From: Larix sibirica
Taxonomy: Eukaryota > Streptophyta > Pinopsida > Pinales > Pinaceae
DNA length: 10,061 nucleotides
NCBI GenBank assembly: GCA_004151065.3
Contig: NWUY0300082975.1
Span: 1-10,061, forward strand
Direction of reading: 5' to 3'
Under the pieces are notes generated by a model. It searched no databases, was not told where the DNA came from, and saw nothing but the letters and a program-made list of their open reading frames with translations. The translations under genes were made by a program, and so were the position numbers. The first letter of the stretch is position 1; each line of letters starts with the position of its first letter. Of the stretch, positions 1 through 7,986 are shown piece after piece.

Positions 1-437
1 TAGAACTTTAAGTGAGGGTCTAAGTTTCTCAGCTAGTGGTGCTTCATTCTCTTCAAGATTCAATCTTCCAGTCCTCTCAATCAAGTCATCCAATTGAAAC
101 TCATATTCTGGTGAAGTGGTAGGAACTTCTAAATGAGGGGGAGATGGTGTTGCAAAAGGAGATTCCAAAGATTAATCCTAGATAGGGATCCCATATTCAG
201 GATGTGGAATCTCATTGCTAAATTCACTAGATGTCTTTACATGGGTAAATTTATCCAAACAAACAAACTGCCTCTCCACAAACTTGTCTTATTTTTTCAT
301 TTCAAGAAAAATCACATCTCTAGACAGAATAAACATTTTATTTACATCATCCTAAGAACAATATTCCTTGGTGGTGTTTGAGTATCCGAAGAAAATGCAC
401 TTTCAAACCCTTGCACCATGTTTGTTTCTTTGTTCGT
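1..437 (-). pseudogene. copia integrase C-terminus and linker towards reverse transcriptase
   Basis: The integrase frame continues past a TGA just after YALI into NEQRNKHGARV, a stop, and KCIFFGYSNTTKEY, the conserved copia integrase C-terminal CIF-L-GY motif at about 400-360. It then reads DDVNKMFILSRDVIFLE, the well-known VSRDVIF motif that closes the integrase region. Below about 290 it becomes the variable acidic and proline-rich linker (SPFATPSPPHLEVPTTSPEY, then QLDDLIERTGRLNLEENEAP) with no recognised domain. About six stops but no indel occur in this stretch. Reverse transcriptase should begin a short distance beyond position 1, outside the window. Confidence 0.8.
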
Positions 438-1238
438 TTCAAATTAAGGCATAACAAGTGGAACAAAAGACCCTGAAATGCTTCACCGAAGGAATGCGGC
501 CATACCACATTTCATATAGAGTCTTGTTGGCAAGAAAATGAAATGGAATTTTATTTCTCAAATAGACTGCACACATAACTACATCACCCCAAAACATTAG
601 TTTTACATTCTTGAAAAATAACATGGAGTGAACCATATTCAAGAGTGTCCTGTTCATTTTTTTTGCTACACCATTCTACTAAGGATTATATGGAATGACG
701 GTTTGATGCATAATCCCATGTTGACAAAGATAGTTTTCAAATTAATTAGAGGTATATTATTTTTCATTATCACAATGAAGAGTGTCAATATGAGATTGTT
801 CTTCATTTTCAGTCCATACAAGAAAATTTTTAAATGTTTCCAATGCCTCATACTTTTGCTTAAGTAAATAAACCCAACATATCCTAGTGTAATCATCAAT
901 AAAAGTCATGAGATATTTATTACCATTTGTAGAAGAAACATGCATGGGGCGACACAAATAAGAGTGTATCAACTCTAATTTTCTACATGCTCTAAAATGT
1001 GAATCACGAAAATGTTGCTTACTATGTTTTCCAAGAATACAAGCATTGCACCATTTCAACTTCTTTGCGATTGTGGGAAACAAAAGACGCCATTCTTATT
1101 CAACATTCTAAGAATCTCATAATTGATATGTCCATATCTATCAAGAGACAAGAGACTAGGTGACAAAGCACCTTCTTCATGTTGAGAGTTGTATGCAACA
1201 TTCTGAGCTCTTGTTGTTGTCTCTTTCAACTTCAACAA
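438..1238 (-). pseudogene. copia integrase remnant (pre-integrase zinc region and core)
   Basis: Integrase would insert the cDNA into the host genome. The HHCC region is split between two frames: DRYGHINYEILRMLNKNG (1238-1075) and then, after a one-base shift near 1080, WCNACILGKHSKQHF. The core follows in one frame from 1083: YLMTFIDDYTRICWVYLLK, then TLHCDNEK, a stop, and the helix reading NRTLLNMVHSMLFFKNVKLM (from 657). Of the usual D-D-E triad, the first Asp position reads Tyr (HSYLCRPM), the second is kept (CDN), and the Glu in NGVAERM reads Lys (NGVAKKM). Stops lie after DNEK, after YTSN, and as a TAG-TAG pair at 681-676 in the conserved NPQQNGV motif. The protein is clearly non-functional. 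Confidence 0.9.
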
Positions 1239-1369
1239 TATCTCATATTTCCATCCAATTATGATGACTTAGTTGTCATAGGATCTCATTATCTCAACTT
1301 TCTCGTTTAATATGTGGATGGAATGGCATGGATGTCGTATGTGCACAAAAGACAACACGTTTATCTACA

Positions 1370-1590
1370 ACTATGGAAGATAGAGAACACTTTGCGATAT
1401 AAAATTAGGAAATCTAGGCAATTTAACCTGAATGGTGCCAATTTCCTTAGGCTTGAGGATGGACTTATTTGCAAAATATACTACACCATATAGATTGTCA
1501 TTCAATTCTTCAAACAATTTTTTTTCTAAATGTCGTGTGGCAGGTTACACCAATGTCAAGCAACCAAGTATTTCTCCAAGATGCAAATGA
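1370..1590 (-). pseudogene. copia aspartic protease remnant
   Basis: This domain would cut the Gag-Pol polyprotein. On the minus strand WLLDIGVTCHTTFRK is seen at about 1566-1522, matching the copia protease signature W-hydrophobic-D-S/T-G-A-x-x-H. The catalytic D-S/T-G triplet (1557-1549) reads D-I-G, so the conserved hydroxyl residue is gone. Directly after it, at a run of eight A residues (about 1522-1529 on the plus strand as T), the frame shifts by one and continues as FEELNDNLYGVVYFANKS and KPKEIGTIQVKLPRFPNF down to about 1376, as expected for the C-terminal half of this family. Catalytically dead by both substitution and frameshift. Confidence 0.8.
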
Positions 1591-1728
1591 GTATTGAACA
1601 AAACTTCATTTATGACAACGTTACAATATGCAACAATGAAATGGGCAGATTTAGGATCTTTACTAGACTCGTGAGCTTTACCGCTGTATTCTTTATGCTC
1701 TTTCTTCTTTGTGATCTTCTCCTATGAA

Positions 1729-2518
1729 ATATTTCATGTCTTTGCCTCAATGCCCTTTCTTTCCACATTGGACACAATGAAGATAAGATCTCTCACCATG
1801 GTTAGGTCTACCCCCTATCTTTGAAATTATTTCTTCCACGTCCAATTTTGTTTCCTTCTCCTCTAGAAGAATCATGTGATTGATTCTCCCCTTTCTGAGA
1901 AAGACAAACAATCTCTCTAGTGGGTTGAATTGGATTCTTTCCAAAGGCTTTCTTTTGTTCTACAATTTTCTCCATTAGAGTGCCAAATTTGAGGTTTTTT
2001 AGTTGGCCACTAGCTTGAAGTGACTCAATATAGTGGGAATATGTGGGGTAAATGACCTTAATGAAAGAAATGCGAGAAAGGTTTACCTTCACACCAATAG
2101 CACCAATGTCATGCATAATATCTTTGATATAAACTGCCACAGCCATGGGATAATTATCCTTCAAATCTAGGTTAAAGAACTTTAACAACAACTGAATTAG
2201 ATCCAATTCTGAGTGTGAGTTATACAAATCTTTTAACTTCTTCAAAGCATCATAAGGGATCTTAGCATATGAAATATGTTGAGTCACCTCTTCACTTACT
2301 ATATCAATGATCAATGCATATACCTTCTTATCTCTATTCTTCCATATGACAAGCTATTTGTCTATTTTAGGCTCTTCAGGTGTAACATCACCTTCTCTTT
2401 CATAGATGTAATCCCACAAATCGTTGAAGATGAGGGTGCACTTGATCTTCCTTAAACATTATGGATAGTTATCCTTACCAGTGAGTACCACTCCAACAAT
2501 GGAAATGAGAGAATGCAT
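1729..2518 (-). pseudogene. copia gag pseudogene (UBN2-like nucleocapsid with broken CCHC knuckle)
   Basis: The Gag protein would package the element RNA into virus-like particles. The frame opens at an ATG at 2518 and reads into GKDNYP, a stop, then NDLWDYI, a stop, then WKNRDKKVYALI, which is the usual start of copia Gag. It continues open from 2314 to 1808 with the helical UBN2-type stretch (AKIPYDALKKLKDLYNSHSE) and the basic GRGRNN segment. A one-base shift near 1810 moves the frame to the end of the knuckle, CVQCGKKGH at about 1774-1748. There a TGA follows the His and the last Cys position reads Met, so the zinc site is incomplete. Two in-frame stops, one frameshift and the damaged knuckle make this a pseudogene. 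Identification as copia gag is firm; the exact ends are approximate. Confidence 0.85.
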
Positions 2519-3412
2519 CTTCAACAAGGTTGACAATACAAGCTTATACAATAAAACAAGCTTAAAATACAATTACAACCTTTGCAACAATTTTACGATA
2601 CAGTCTCTGTGATTTTCCAGGTTGCACTACAATGAATTACAACTCAATATTTGCAACGCAATGCAATATATGTGACAGAAATAATAAAATAGTTATACAA
2701 TCTACTCTTTATAATCATGCCAAAATCCAAACCTAAAATCGCATGTTTACAAGTTGTGTGAGGCTTGGAAAACCTTGGATGGTTCAAGGATCAACACATT
2801 GTTTCCAAAAAACTCTACACATTTTGGGGGGTAGATAAAATGTCTTTGTTGGTGATCTTAACCAACCATATTCACAAGATTACAATGCATAATCAGAGGC
2901 TAAAATGAAAAAGAAAAAAGCTTTCCCATCAATCTCTGAAAGGTTGTGCTAAACATGTGATTATGAGTTTTTATGATCTTCTCCCAAGCAAAGAAAACTT
3001 ATGTGTGCAACCTAAAACACCTCCTTGGAAAATGAAAATTGCAAATCAATGAAGATAAAGAAGTATTAACAACAATGAAATGGAGGATGGTAGTCTCATG
3101 CAGGTCACTACCAGAGGTCATAGTTGTAGAGAGAGGGAGCCTTGCACTAGGTCACACCACTCGCTTCAAATTCTAGGATCCAGTGTGCCGATAACAAAAT
3201 CATAGCCAGTAATGTACTATAACTTAACTTGTCCTATGTCTCTGCATGTGACACCAACACAGTGTAGTAGATCCCACATTACAATGGCATTGCTTGAGAG
3301 ATGCACAAAAGTAGGTAGCCAAGAGGATAAATCATTTATCCTTTAAGGTTTTGGGACATGGATATCAAGAAAGAAATCTAGGCGTTCATTCTTTTGGTTA
3401 TGGTGTTCAGAT
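2519..3412. other. AT-rich intergenic DNA without a recognisable gene
   Basis: No open frame with a recognisable protein, no tRNA and no copia primer-binding site (the expected reverse complement of TGGTATCAGAGC) could be found here. It should contain the 5' leader and LTR of the copia remnant, but neither is visible. A short perfect hairpin lies at 3324-3342. The segment is probably decayed transposon or intergenic sequence. Confidence 0.5.
3324..3342. repeat. Short perfect inverted repeat (8-bp arms, 3-nt loop)
   Basis: AGGATAAA (3324-3331) and TTTATCCT (3335-3342) are perfect reverse complements around a TCA loop. It is AT-rich and there is no adjacent gene end, so no function is assigned. 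Confidence 0.5.
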
Positions 3413-4137
3413 TGTTGAATCTAGAAATTTGCAGTGTGGAGAGACATATAAAGTGGCAGAGTGGAGTAATCAAGGAATGCCTAATATGTGCTTTGGTTAT
3501 GTCGGGTATATTGATTTCAAATAGAAGCAGGAAGCATGTGCAACACTAAAAATAAATGGAAGAACCAGTCTTGGGTGACTATGGTGAGCAACAAGACTTT
3601 CACTTTGTCAGAAGAGAGTGAGCTTAGAATTGAAGTTGCACTAGTACGTGTAGAGAGAAGAGTGTGATCAGATCGCGTAGAGAGGAATACCAGGTTGTGA
3701 GTGTGGGGAGTTTCTCTAAGAAGTGAGAATATGTAGGTGTATAAATGAGAGCACATTGAGGTCACGTAGAGAGGAGAGGTAGCACATAAGAAGTTCTACT
3801 AGTATGAGGAGACAATACTCAGGTCTACAATAGAGGAGATAATACTCAAGTTTGTAGATTGGAGTGCAAACCAAGGAGGTAGTATGCCAAGGCTAGAAAT
3901 ACCGGAGTTATGACAACAACCATGATTCTAATACTACATGACAAGCCTGCAATAAATCCAATGGTGGGGATGGATTTGCATTATTGAACATCTCATATAA
4001 ATATACAAAGTTGTGACCCTTGGTTTCATATTATGAAGGTATGTTAGTTATTCTCCTATGGCTCTTTAGATTCCTTGTGACTCATTATTTACAATATTTA
4101 CATTCAACCATAATCCCATAGGATTAGGTATCCAACA
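3413..4137 (+). repeat. Possible solo LTR or LTR fragment (weak)
   Basis: The stretch starts TGTTGAAT and ends TATCCAACA, which resembles the TGTTGG...CCAACA ends of many plant copia LTRs. It holds a good TATA box (TATAAATA at 3996-4003) about 135 bp before the 3' end, a plausible promoter-to-end spacing for an LTR. Against it, the five bases on each side do not match as a target-site duplication, no primer-binding site follows and no purine tract precedes it. Its orientation also disagrees with the copia remnant to the left. It may be an old solo LTR or a coincidence. Confidence 0.25.
3806..3859 (+). repeat. 27-bp tandem duplication, two units
   Basis: Two adjacent 27-bp units (3806-3832 and 3833-3859) share GAGGAGAYAATACTCARGT at their start and then diverge slightly. 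They sit at the end of a purine-rich stretch (about 3640-3860) in which CGTAGAGAGGA also recurs near 3676 and 3764. This is most likely replication slippage in non-coding DNA. Confidence 0.6.
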
Positions 4138-4139
4138 AT

Positions 4140-4489
4140 TCATATTTGTAGACTTATGTCAAATTTATCATAGTTGGTGATGTTTCCTTTGGTATGGTTA
4201 ATAGGTTGAATTAAAAATATGTAATATTGTGACATAAAGAGGTTGTCTTGAAAAAAATGTAACATTGTGAATTTATGGTGAATCCAATATTATATTAAAT
4301 TGTGATATTAAGAGGATGCCACTTTGTGATGTATTAACGTGTTGTTTATCAACATATTAGAGCCCATGAGCTCTAGTTGTTTGTTGTTGATGCTTTCTAG
4401 GGAAAATCTTGAGAGTTGGTGACATTATAGAATTGAAAAAATTGTACTATATTGTAAGGTTTGCATTCTTCATCACTGTAAGATACTAG
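4140..4489. other. AT-rich non-coding DNA with a degenerate internal repeat
   Basis: No gene is seen. Near 4217-4245 and 4294-4320 two related stretches occur, each containing AATT/ATTGTGAYAT followed by TAAGAGG or AAAGAGG, suggesting an old tandem duplication of roughly 77 bp. Nothing else can be supported. Confidence 0.35.
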
Positions 4490-4859
4490 ACTTATAAACT
4501 AGGATTATAGATCGATCCTTGACTCAAGGTTTCCATGGATGGTTTGAAGTATGGAATTTTGGTTGCTTGATTGCTTCCTTTCTAAGTTCGGTTACAAGTA
4601 ATTTGTGGCTAACTATCATAGATCCATCTTAAATCTACATTTATCATGTTCCTAGAGGGATCAAATACCTTGAGGTGCAAACCCTTTTTAGAGTGCAAAA
4701 ACTTGAGGAAATGTTTGCATCTTGAGGGATTTGATCCCTCTTGTTGCATGATAGATTTAGAGTTAAGATGTATCTATGTTGGTATGCTTATAAAGTAATA
4801 GCTCTCGTAATTCCAAATTTTATATTTCCTCACTAGCTACAATTAAATTTTGATATACT
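4490..4859 (+). repeat. Direct repeat copy 1 (paired with 5945-6330)
   Basis: This segment aligns by eye with 5945-6330. Shared stretches include CTAGGATTA near the start, GATCCATCTTAAAT, CTAGAGGGATCAAAT, GCAAACCCTTTTTAGAGT, AAAACTTGAGGAAA, ATCTATGTTGGTATGC, ATTCCAAATTT and TTAAATTTTGATATA, in the same order. Copy 1 lacks about 38 bp present in copy 2 just before TGTGGCTAAC. Weaker similarity resumes after an AT-rich insertion, at about 5024-5060 (AAAGATCTTAGATAATCTTTAGCATG) against 6391-6415. The two copies are either members of one repeat family or a local duplication. Confidence 0.8.
4617..4778. mobile_element. Foldback (MITE-like) inverted repeat, copy 1
   Basis: The 66-nt left arm (4617-4682) and the 66-nt right arm (4713-4778) are reverse complements with about 12 mismatches by hand count, around a 30-nt loop. 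Well-matched blocks are GAGGGATCAAAT against ATTTGATCCCTC, and CATGATA and AAGATG...ATCTATG in the outer part. Long imperfect arms with a short spacer and no ORF are typical of foldback elements or MITEs, and of the hairpins from which some plant small RNAs arise. No clear target-site duplication was identified. The RNA of either strand should fold into one long stem. Confidence 0.65.
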
Positions 4860-4987
4860 GATACCTAGTTAAAGAGTAATGATTACTGATTTATATCCAT
4901 AATATTAAATAATTAATTAGACGTATCCAAACTAATATCAATTAGTAATTTGATAATATATGGCCTCTTGAAAATAGCTAAAAATTC

Positions 4988-5006
4988 ATATATATATATA
5001 TATATA
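4988..5006. repeat. AT dinucleotide microsatellite
   Basis: An uninterrupted alternating A/T tract of 19 bases, within an AT-rich insertion that separates copy 1 of the direct repeat from its 3' continuation. Confidence 0.85.
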
Positions 5007-5261
5007 CTATCTTCCCTCAATCACACACACAAAGATCTTAGATAATCTTTAGCATGCATGTCCAGAGTTAATCTTCTAGGTATTGTTTATAATAATGCCT
5101 CCCAAATCGCAGAGTAAGAAGTATCCAAGTGTCATTAATTTTTTAGTTTTAATTAATTAGAATAATATATATCTTTGGTTTTGAATTTTAGGTTAGGGTC
5201 GACATTGTAAAATATTTATTTACTTAATATTTTATTATTTTATTAAAATTCCACATTTCAG

Positions 5262-5496
5262 CTCCATGTTGAGCAAACAATTGCACTTATCCCTCATACT
5301 GGGTTGTCGAAGGTGCCTTTGGCATCACTGGACTCTCAATGGGAAAAGGTGGAGGAGTTGGACCATACATATTAAGAAGAGGTCTAACTTGGGCACGAAA
5401 GTTCCATGTCAATGTGCATCTAAACAATATGCAAGAATATTTACAGGATACATTGGTCCACTTGAAGAAAATGCAAGGAGATGGAAAATGATGTGA
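5262..5496 (+). pseudogene. Exon-like relic, unrecognised (low confidence)
   Basis: A good 3' splice-site sequence (AT-rich run ending CCACATTTCAG at 5261) precedes a stretch that is less AT-rich than its surroundings. One frame from 5262 reads VEQTIALIPHTGLSKVPLAS and on to KVEELDHTY before a TAA. Another frame carries ARKFHVNVHLNNMQEYLQ followed by DTLVHLKKMQGDGK and then TGA, which looks amphipathic and helical. The frames suggest a coding relic broken by indels, but I do not recognise the protein. The bases near 5287-5330 resemble those at about 6430-6470 next to repeat copy 2 (ACT-GGTTGT-GAA-GTGCCTT pattern), which supports an old duplicated gene fragment. Chance remains quite possible. 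Confidence 0.2.
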
Positions 5497-5499
5497 AGT

Positions 5500-5944
5500 T
5501 TTTGAGGATAAAAAATGTGACAAAATAAGCACTCAAATTCAAATATACATTTCATAATACGTTACTTTCCCTTGCAAAACCAAGGACAAAGTATCAAAAC
5601 ACTAATAAAAGTATATCTAGATTCTAATATTATTAGTTTGTACAAAAAGGCAATTTTGGTTTTAAATTAGGATCAAGCAGAAAGGCTTCTTACATGCATG
5701 AAACACACCAATTACCATGTTGAAGATAAGTAATTGAATTGTCTAGACAATCCCTTGCTAGAGTGTCTAGAGAACCACAGACATAACAACAATGACCACC
5801 CTGTGTTGCAAATGATACCAATCTAATCAATACAAAATGGAAAAAACATGGATTAAATAAGATAAAAATACATCATCTTTCCCTATGTTTATTTTTCCAG
5901 AAGCCATGAAATTTGCAACTCCATCTAATATAGATAAGCAATGC
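5500..5944. other. AT-rich DNA between the two repeat copies, nothing recognised
   Basis: No ORF with a recognisable product, no RNA gene and no clear transposon end was found. A GATACCA at 5813-5819 is too short a match to be called a primer-binding site. Confidence 0.4.
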
Positions 5945-6330
5945 CTTTCTATAGACTAGGATTAGAGATTGATCCTTGTCTCAAGTTTTCCATAGATGGG
6001 TTGTTAGATGTTAGATTGCTTCCTTGTTAAGGTAGGTTATGGGTAATCTGGAAATACAAAGCCATACCTCTTATAGGAATAATGTGTGGCTAACCATCGT
6101 AGATCCATCTTAAATATGGATCTATCATTTGCCTAGAGGGATCAAATATATCGAAGTGCAAACCCTTTTTAGAGTACAAAAACTTGAGGAAAGGTTTGCA
6201 CCTTTCGATCCCTCACTATGCATGATAGATCCACACTCAAGATGGATCTATGTTGGTATGCATATAAAGTAAGAGCTTTCCATTCCAAATTTATATTGCC
6301 TTACTAGTTACAGTTAAATTTTGATATATG
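5945..6330 (+). repeat. Direct repeat copy 2 (paired with 4490-4859)
   Basis: Second copy of the repeat, in the same orientation and about 1.45 kb downstream of the first. It has about 38 extra bases (around 6045-6085) before TGTGGCTAACC and a roughly 7-base deletion in the right arm of its foldback. It ends in TTAAATTTTGATATATG, like copy 1. Substitutions are spread along the whole length, so the duplication is not recent. Confidence 0.8.
6094..6257. mobile_element. Foldback (MITE-like) inverted repeat, copy 2
   Basis: The left arm (about 6094-6164) pairs with the right arm (about 6193-6257) around a 28-nt loop. Examples are TAGATCCATCTTAAATATGG against the right-arm ATAGATCCACACTCAAGATG region, and GTGCAAACC against GGTTTGCAC. 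The right arm lacks about 7 bases that the left arm has. The loop is almost the same as in copy 1 (TTTTTAGAGT-CAAAAACTTGAGG), so both copies derive from one hairpin ancestor. Confidence 0.6.
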
Positions 6331-6890
6331 ATCTATTAAAAACACAAGAATTCATACCTCTAAAGCTAGAATATTTCCTCGATTACATGGATATCTTAGA
6401 TCATCTTTAACATGAACAAGGAATTAGACTCTTCTCTCTCTTACTAGGTTGTAGAAAAAAGTGCCTTCAAATACAATAATAAATATACCATGTATCATAT
6501 AAAAAGATGTTAATAACACATGTAATTTTTTTTTAATCTGCCTTTCTATATTACCCATGGGAGAAAAAAGAAAAAAGAAAACATGTCGCTTGGTGGCACC
6601 GTGCACTCGATTAAAACTCCCTGACATAATAAAGACATTTTTCACGAAACACGCTTTTCATCGGTGATGTCGTAGAGATGGATTTGTGTTTCCTTTTCTA
6701 CCAATACAGAAATATGGAGCACTATTGGGTGACCATTACTATAAAATCACATCATGCCCACCATCTCCTTGTCCATTTCTACTAATGTTTATCTGTTGGC
6801 AGTGATTGACATGCAACTTCCACGAATATGATAGCCAGATGGCTGCAAACTAAGTACAAACATGATATGTACATGATCTTGGTCATGTTG
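6331..6890. other. Non-coding DNA upstream of the gypsy LTR
   Basis: No gene is recognised. It holds a 23-nt purine tract (6559-6581) and a TATAAAA at 6740-6746 followed by a CATC-rich stretch. Neither can be tied to a gene or to an LTR boundary. Base composition turns less AT-rich from about 6890, where the retroelement begins. Confidence 0.35.
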
Positions 6891-6915
6891 GCTTAGGCTG
6901 TGTGAGCGGGTCAAG

Positions 6916-6934
6916 CAACGACTAGTGGTCGTTG
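6916..6934. repeat. Perfect hairpin (7-bp arms) just outside the proposed LTR start
   Basis: CAACGAC (6916-6922) and GTCGTTG (6928-6934) flank the five bases TAGTG. It lies 12 bp before the proposed LTR start at 6946. If the LTR in fact begins further left, the hairpin would lie inside it. Confidence 0.5.
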
Positions 6935-7527
6935 TGTAGGTGTTTTGTAAGATCCTTGGTGCCACACCCCCTTTAACATCCAAGAATCATGGTGCTTTGC
7001 CCAGGAGTGGTAACTTAGGCACTAGTCGGCACATGGGACCCCGTCGGGTATGTGGCCGCAAGTTGGGTAAACACCCACACTTGGACGCTCGCAGCATGGA
7101 AAGCGCAGGAACATCATTTAGACGCTCACATTGGTGGAGTACGTACCCCAAGTCAACAACCTTCGGTTGGTGACTTGGCGGGTTGCACACCTTGGGAGCT
7201 CGACAAGTGTGGCAGATGCAGACGCTCGGTTACTTGGACACGTTGCAAAGAGAGGGGCATTTTCCCACATCAATGGTGTCGGTGCATGGAAAGCTTGTGC
7301 ACAAGTATTCGTTCGACAACATGGATGGAGAAACCTGGCAAGGACCGTGGAGCATGCACATGAAGGGAGTGCACGGTAGACTTAGTAGGAAGTTGGCAAG
7401 TGGGGCATCGAGGCAATGTTTAAAGCTTGTTTGGAAAGGCAACATTGGGTGGAGCTTGTGTGATGACTAAGGGGGCCGATGCGAGATGTGTGACCAAGTA
7501 AAGGGTCACACACACTGGCACACCCTG

Positions 7528-7535
7528 TATAAATA
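7528..7535 (+). promoter_or_regulatory. TATA box of the LTR promoter
   Basis: TATAAATA lies in a GC-richer setting (CACCCTG before, CGCGAATGG after), as expected for a core promoter. If used, transcription would start about 25-35 bp downstream, near 7560, placing U3 at roughly 6946-7560. Confidence 0.5.
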
Positions 7536-7704
7536 CGCGAATGGCTCAATCCAAAGGAAAGCAAGTGGAAGGAAGCAAGTTGCAAGAAGCTCGCTCAAGG
7601 AGATCTGCAGGACATAATGAACTGTTAAAGTGCAGACTGCCACTGGGGAGCGCCTTGCACTCCTAGAGGAACTTGGATGGGGAGCCCAGTATTGGAAAAA
7701 ACGA

Positions 7705-7791
7705 ACTTGGGTTGGAATATCATTGAAATTGGGATGGAAGCTCATTGAACTCGTGTTGGAAGCTCGTTGAACTCAGGTTGGGAGCTTGTGA
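7705..7791 (+). repeat. 22-bp tandem repeat inside the LTR, about four units
   Basis: Units lie at 7705-7726, 7727-7748, 7749-7770 and 7771-7791 (21 bp). Each follows the pattern A-C-T-x-x-G-G-T-T-G-G-A-A-G-C-T-C-x-T-T-G-A. A fifth, more diverged unit may lie at 7671-7691 (ACTTGGATGGGGAGCCCAGT). The strict 22-bp period with point differences shows tandem duplication followed by decay. Confidence 0.8.
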
Positions 7792-7977
7792 CAGATTAAG
7801 GGATCTCACAAGGAGACTTGTATATTTTATTTGGGGTTCTTTGGTGTTGGCTTGTTGGGCGCAACTAGTGAGTGGTTGGCCTGCGGGCACCCTCATCTTT
7901 ATATTTTGTTGTATCAAACTTCTGCTATGTAAGTGTGTGCACCTGGTTTTGGGGCACCATTCTTGTAATCTTTCTTC

Positions 7978-7986
7978 TATATAAAT
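7978..7986 (+). promoter_or_regulatory. Second TATA-like motif in the LTR
   Basis: TATATAAAT lies about 450 bp downstream of the first TATA box and about 290 bp before the LTR end. It could be an alternative core promoter, or only AT-rich sequence. Confidence 0.3.

Larger units (their letters stand above)
1..2518 (-). mobile_element. Degenerate Ty1/copia LTR retrotransposon, 5' two-thirds of the internal region
   Basis: Read on the minus strand, the domains come in Ty1/copia order: gag (UBN2-like), CCHC knuckle, aspartic protease, pre-integrase HHCC region, integrase core, integrase C-terminal CIF-x-GY motif and the acidic linker that precedes reverse transcriptase. Integrase before RT is diagnostic of copia rather than gypsy. 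The frame is broken by more than ten stops and at least four indels, so the copy is dead. RT and RNase H would lie beyond position 1. No primer-binding site or LTR end could be identified upstream of the gag start at 2518, so the 5' LTR is either lost or unrecognisable. The family looks like the Tork/Tnt1-type copia lineage, from memory of family sequences. Confidence 0.9.

Noticed and set aside
628-867. Plus-strand ORF of 79 codons
   Set aside because: It lies antisense to the copia integrase remnant and its protein is low-complexity hydrophobic text; it is a shadow.
666-899. Minus-strand ORF of 77 codons overlapping the integrase
   Set aside because: It is in another frame than the integrase, which is clearly read from 1083 through 757 to 1; out-of-frame shadow.
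3517-3765. Minus-strand ORF of 82 codons rich in Ser, Thr and Leu
   Set aside because: It is the complement of a purine-rich stretch, has no recognisable domain and no upstream support; it overlaps the possible LTR.
5287-5532. Minus-strand ORF of 81 codons
   Set aside because: No family resemblance; antisense to the exon-like relic and best explained by chance.
5811-5822. ATGATACCA as the reverse complement of a primer-binding site
   Set aside because: Only about eight of twelve bases match initiator tRNA-Met and no LTR end lies beside it.
6559-6581. Purine tract followed by TGTCGCTTGG, considered as a polypurine tract plus LTR start
   Set aside because: A polypurine tract precedes a 3' LTR, whereas the LTR here is followed by a PBS and so is the 5' copy; the purine run is probably coincidental.
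6424-6645. Minus-strand ORF of 73 codons
   Set aside because: The complement of a purine tract gives a Phe/Leu-rich text; no domain.
6740-6746. TATAAAA as a host gene promoter
   Set aside because: No coding region follows before the LTR, and such motifs are common in AT-rich DNA.
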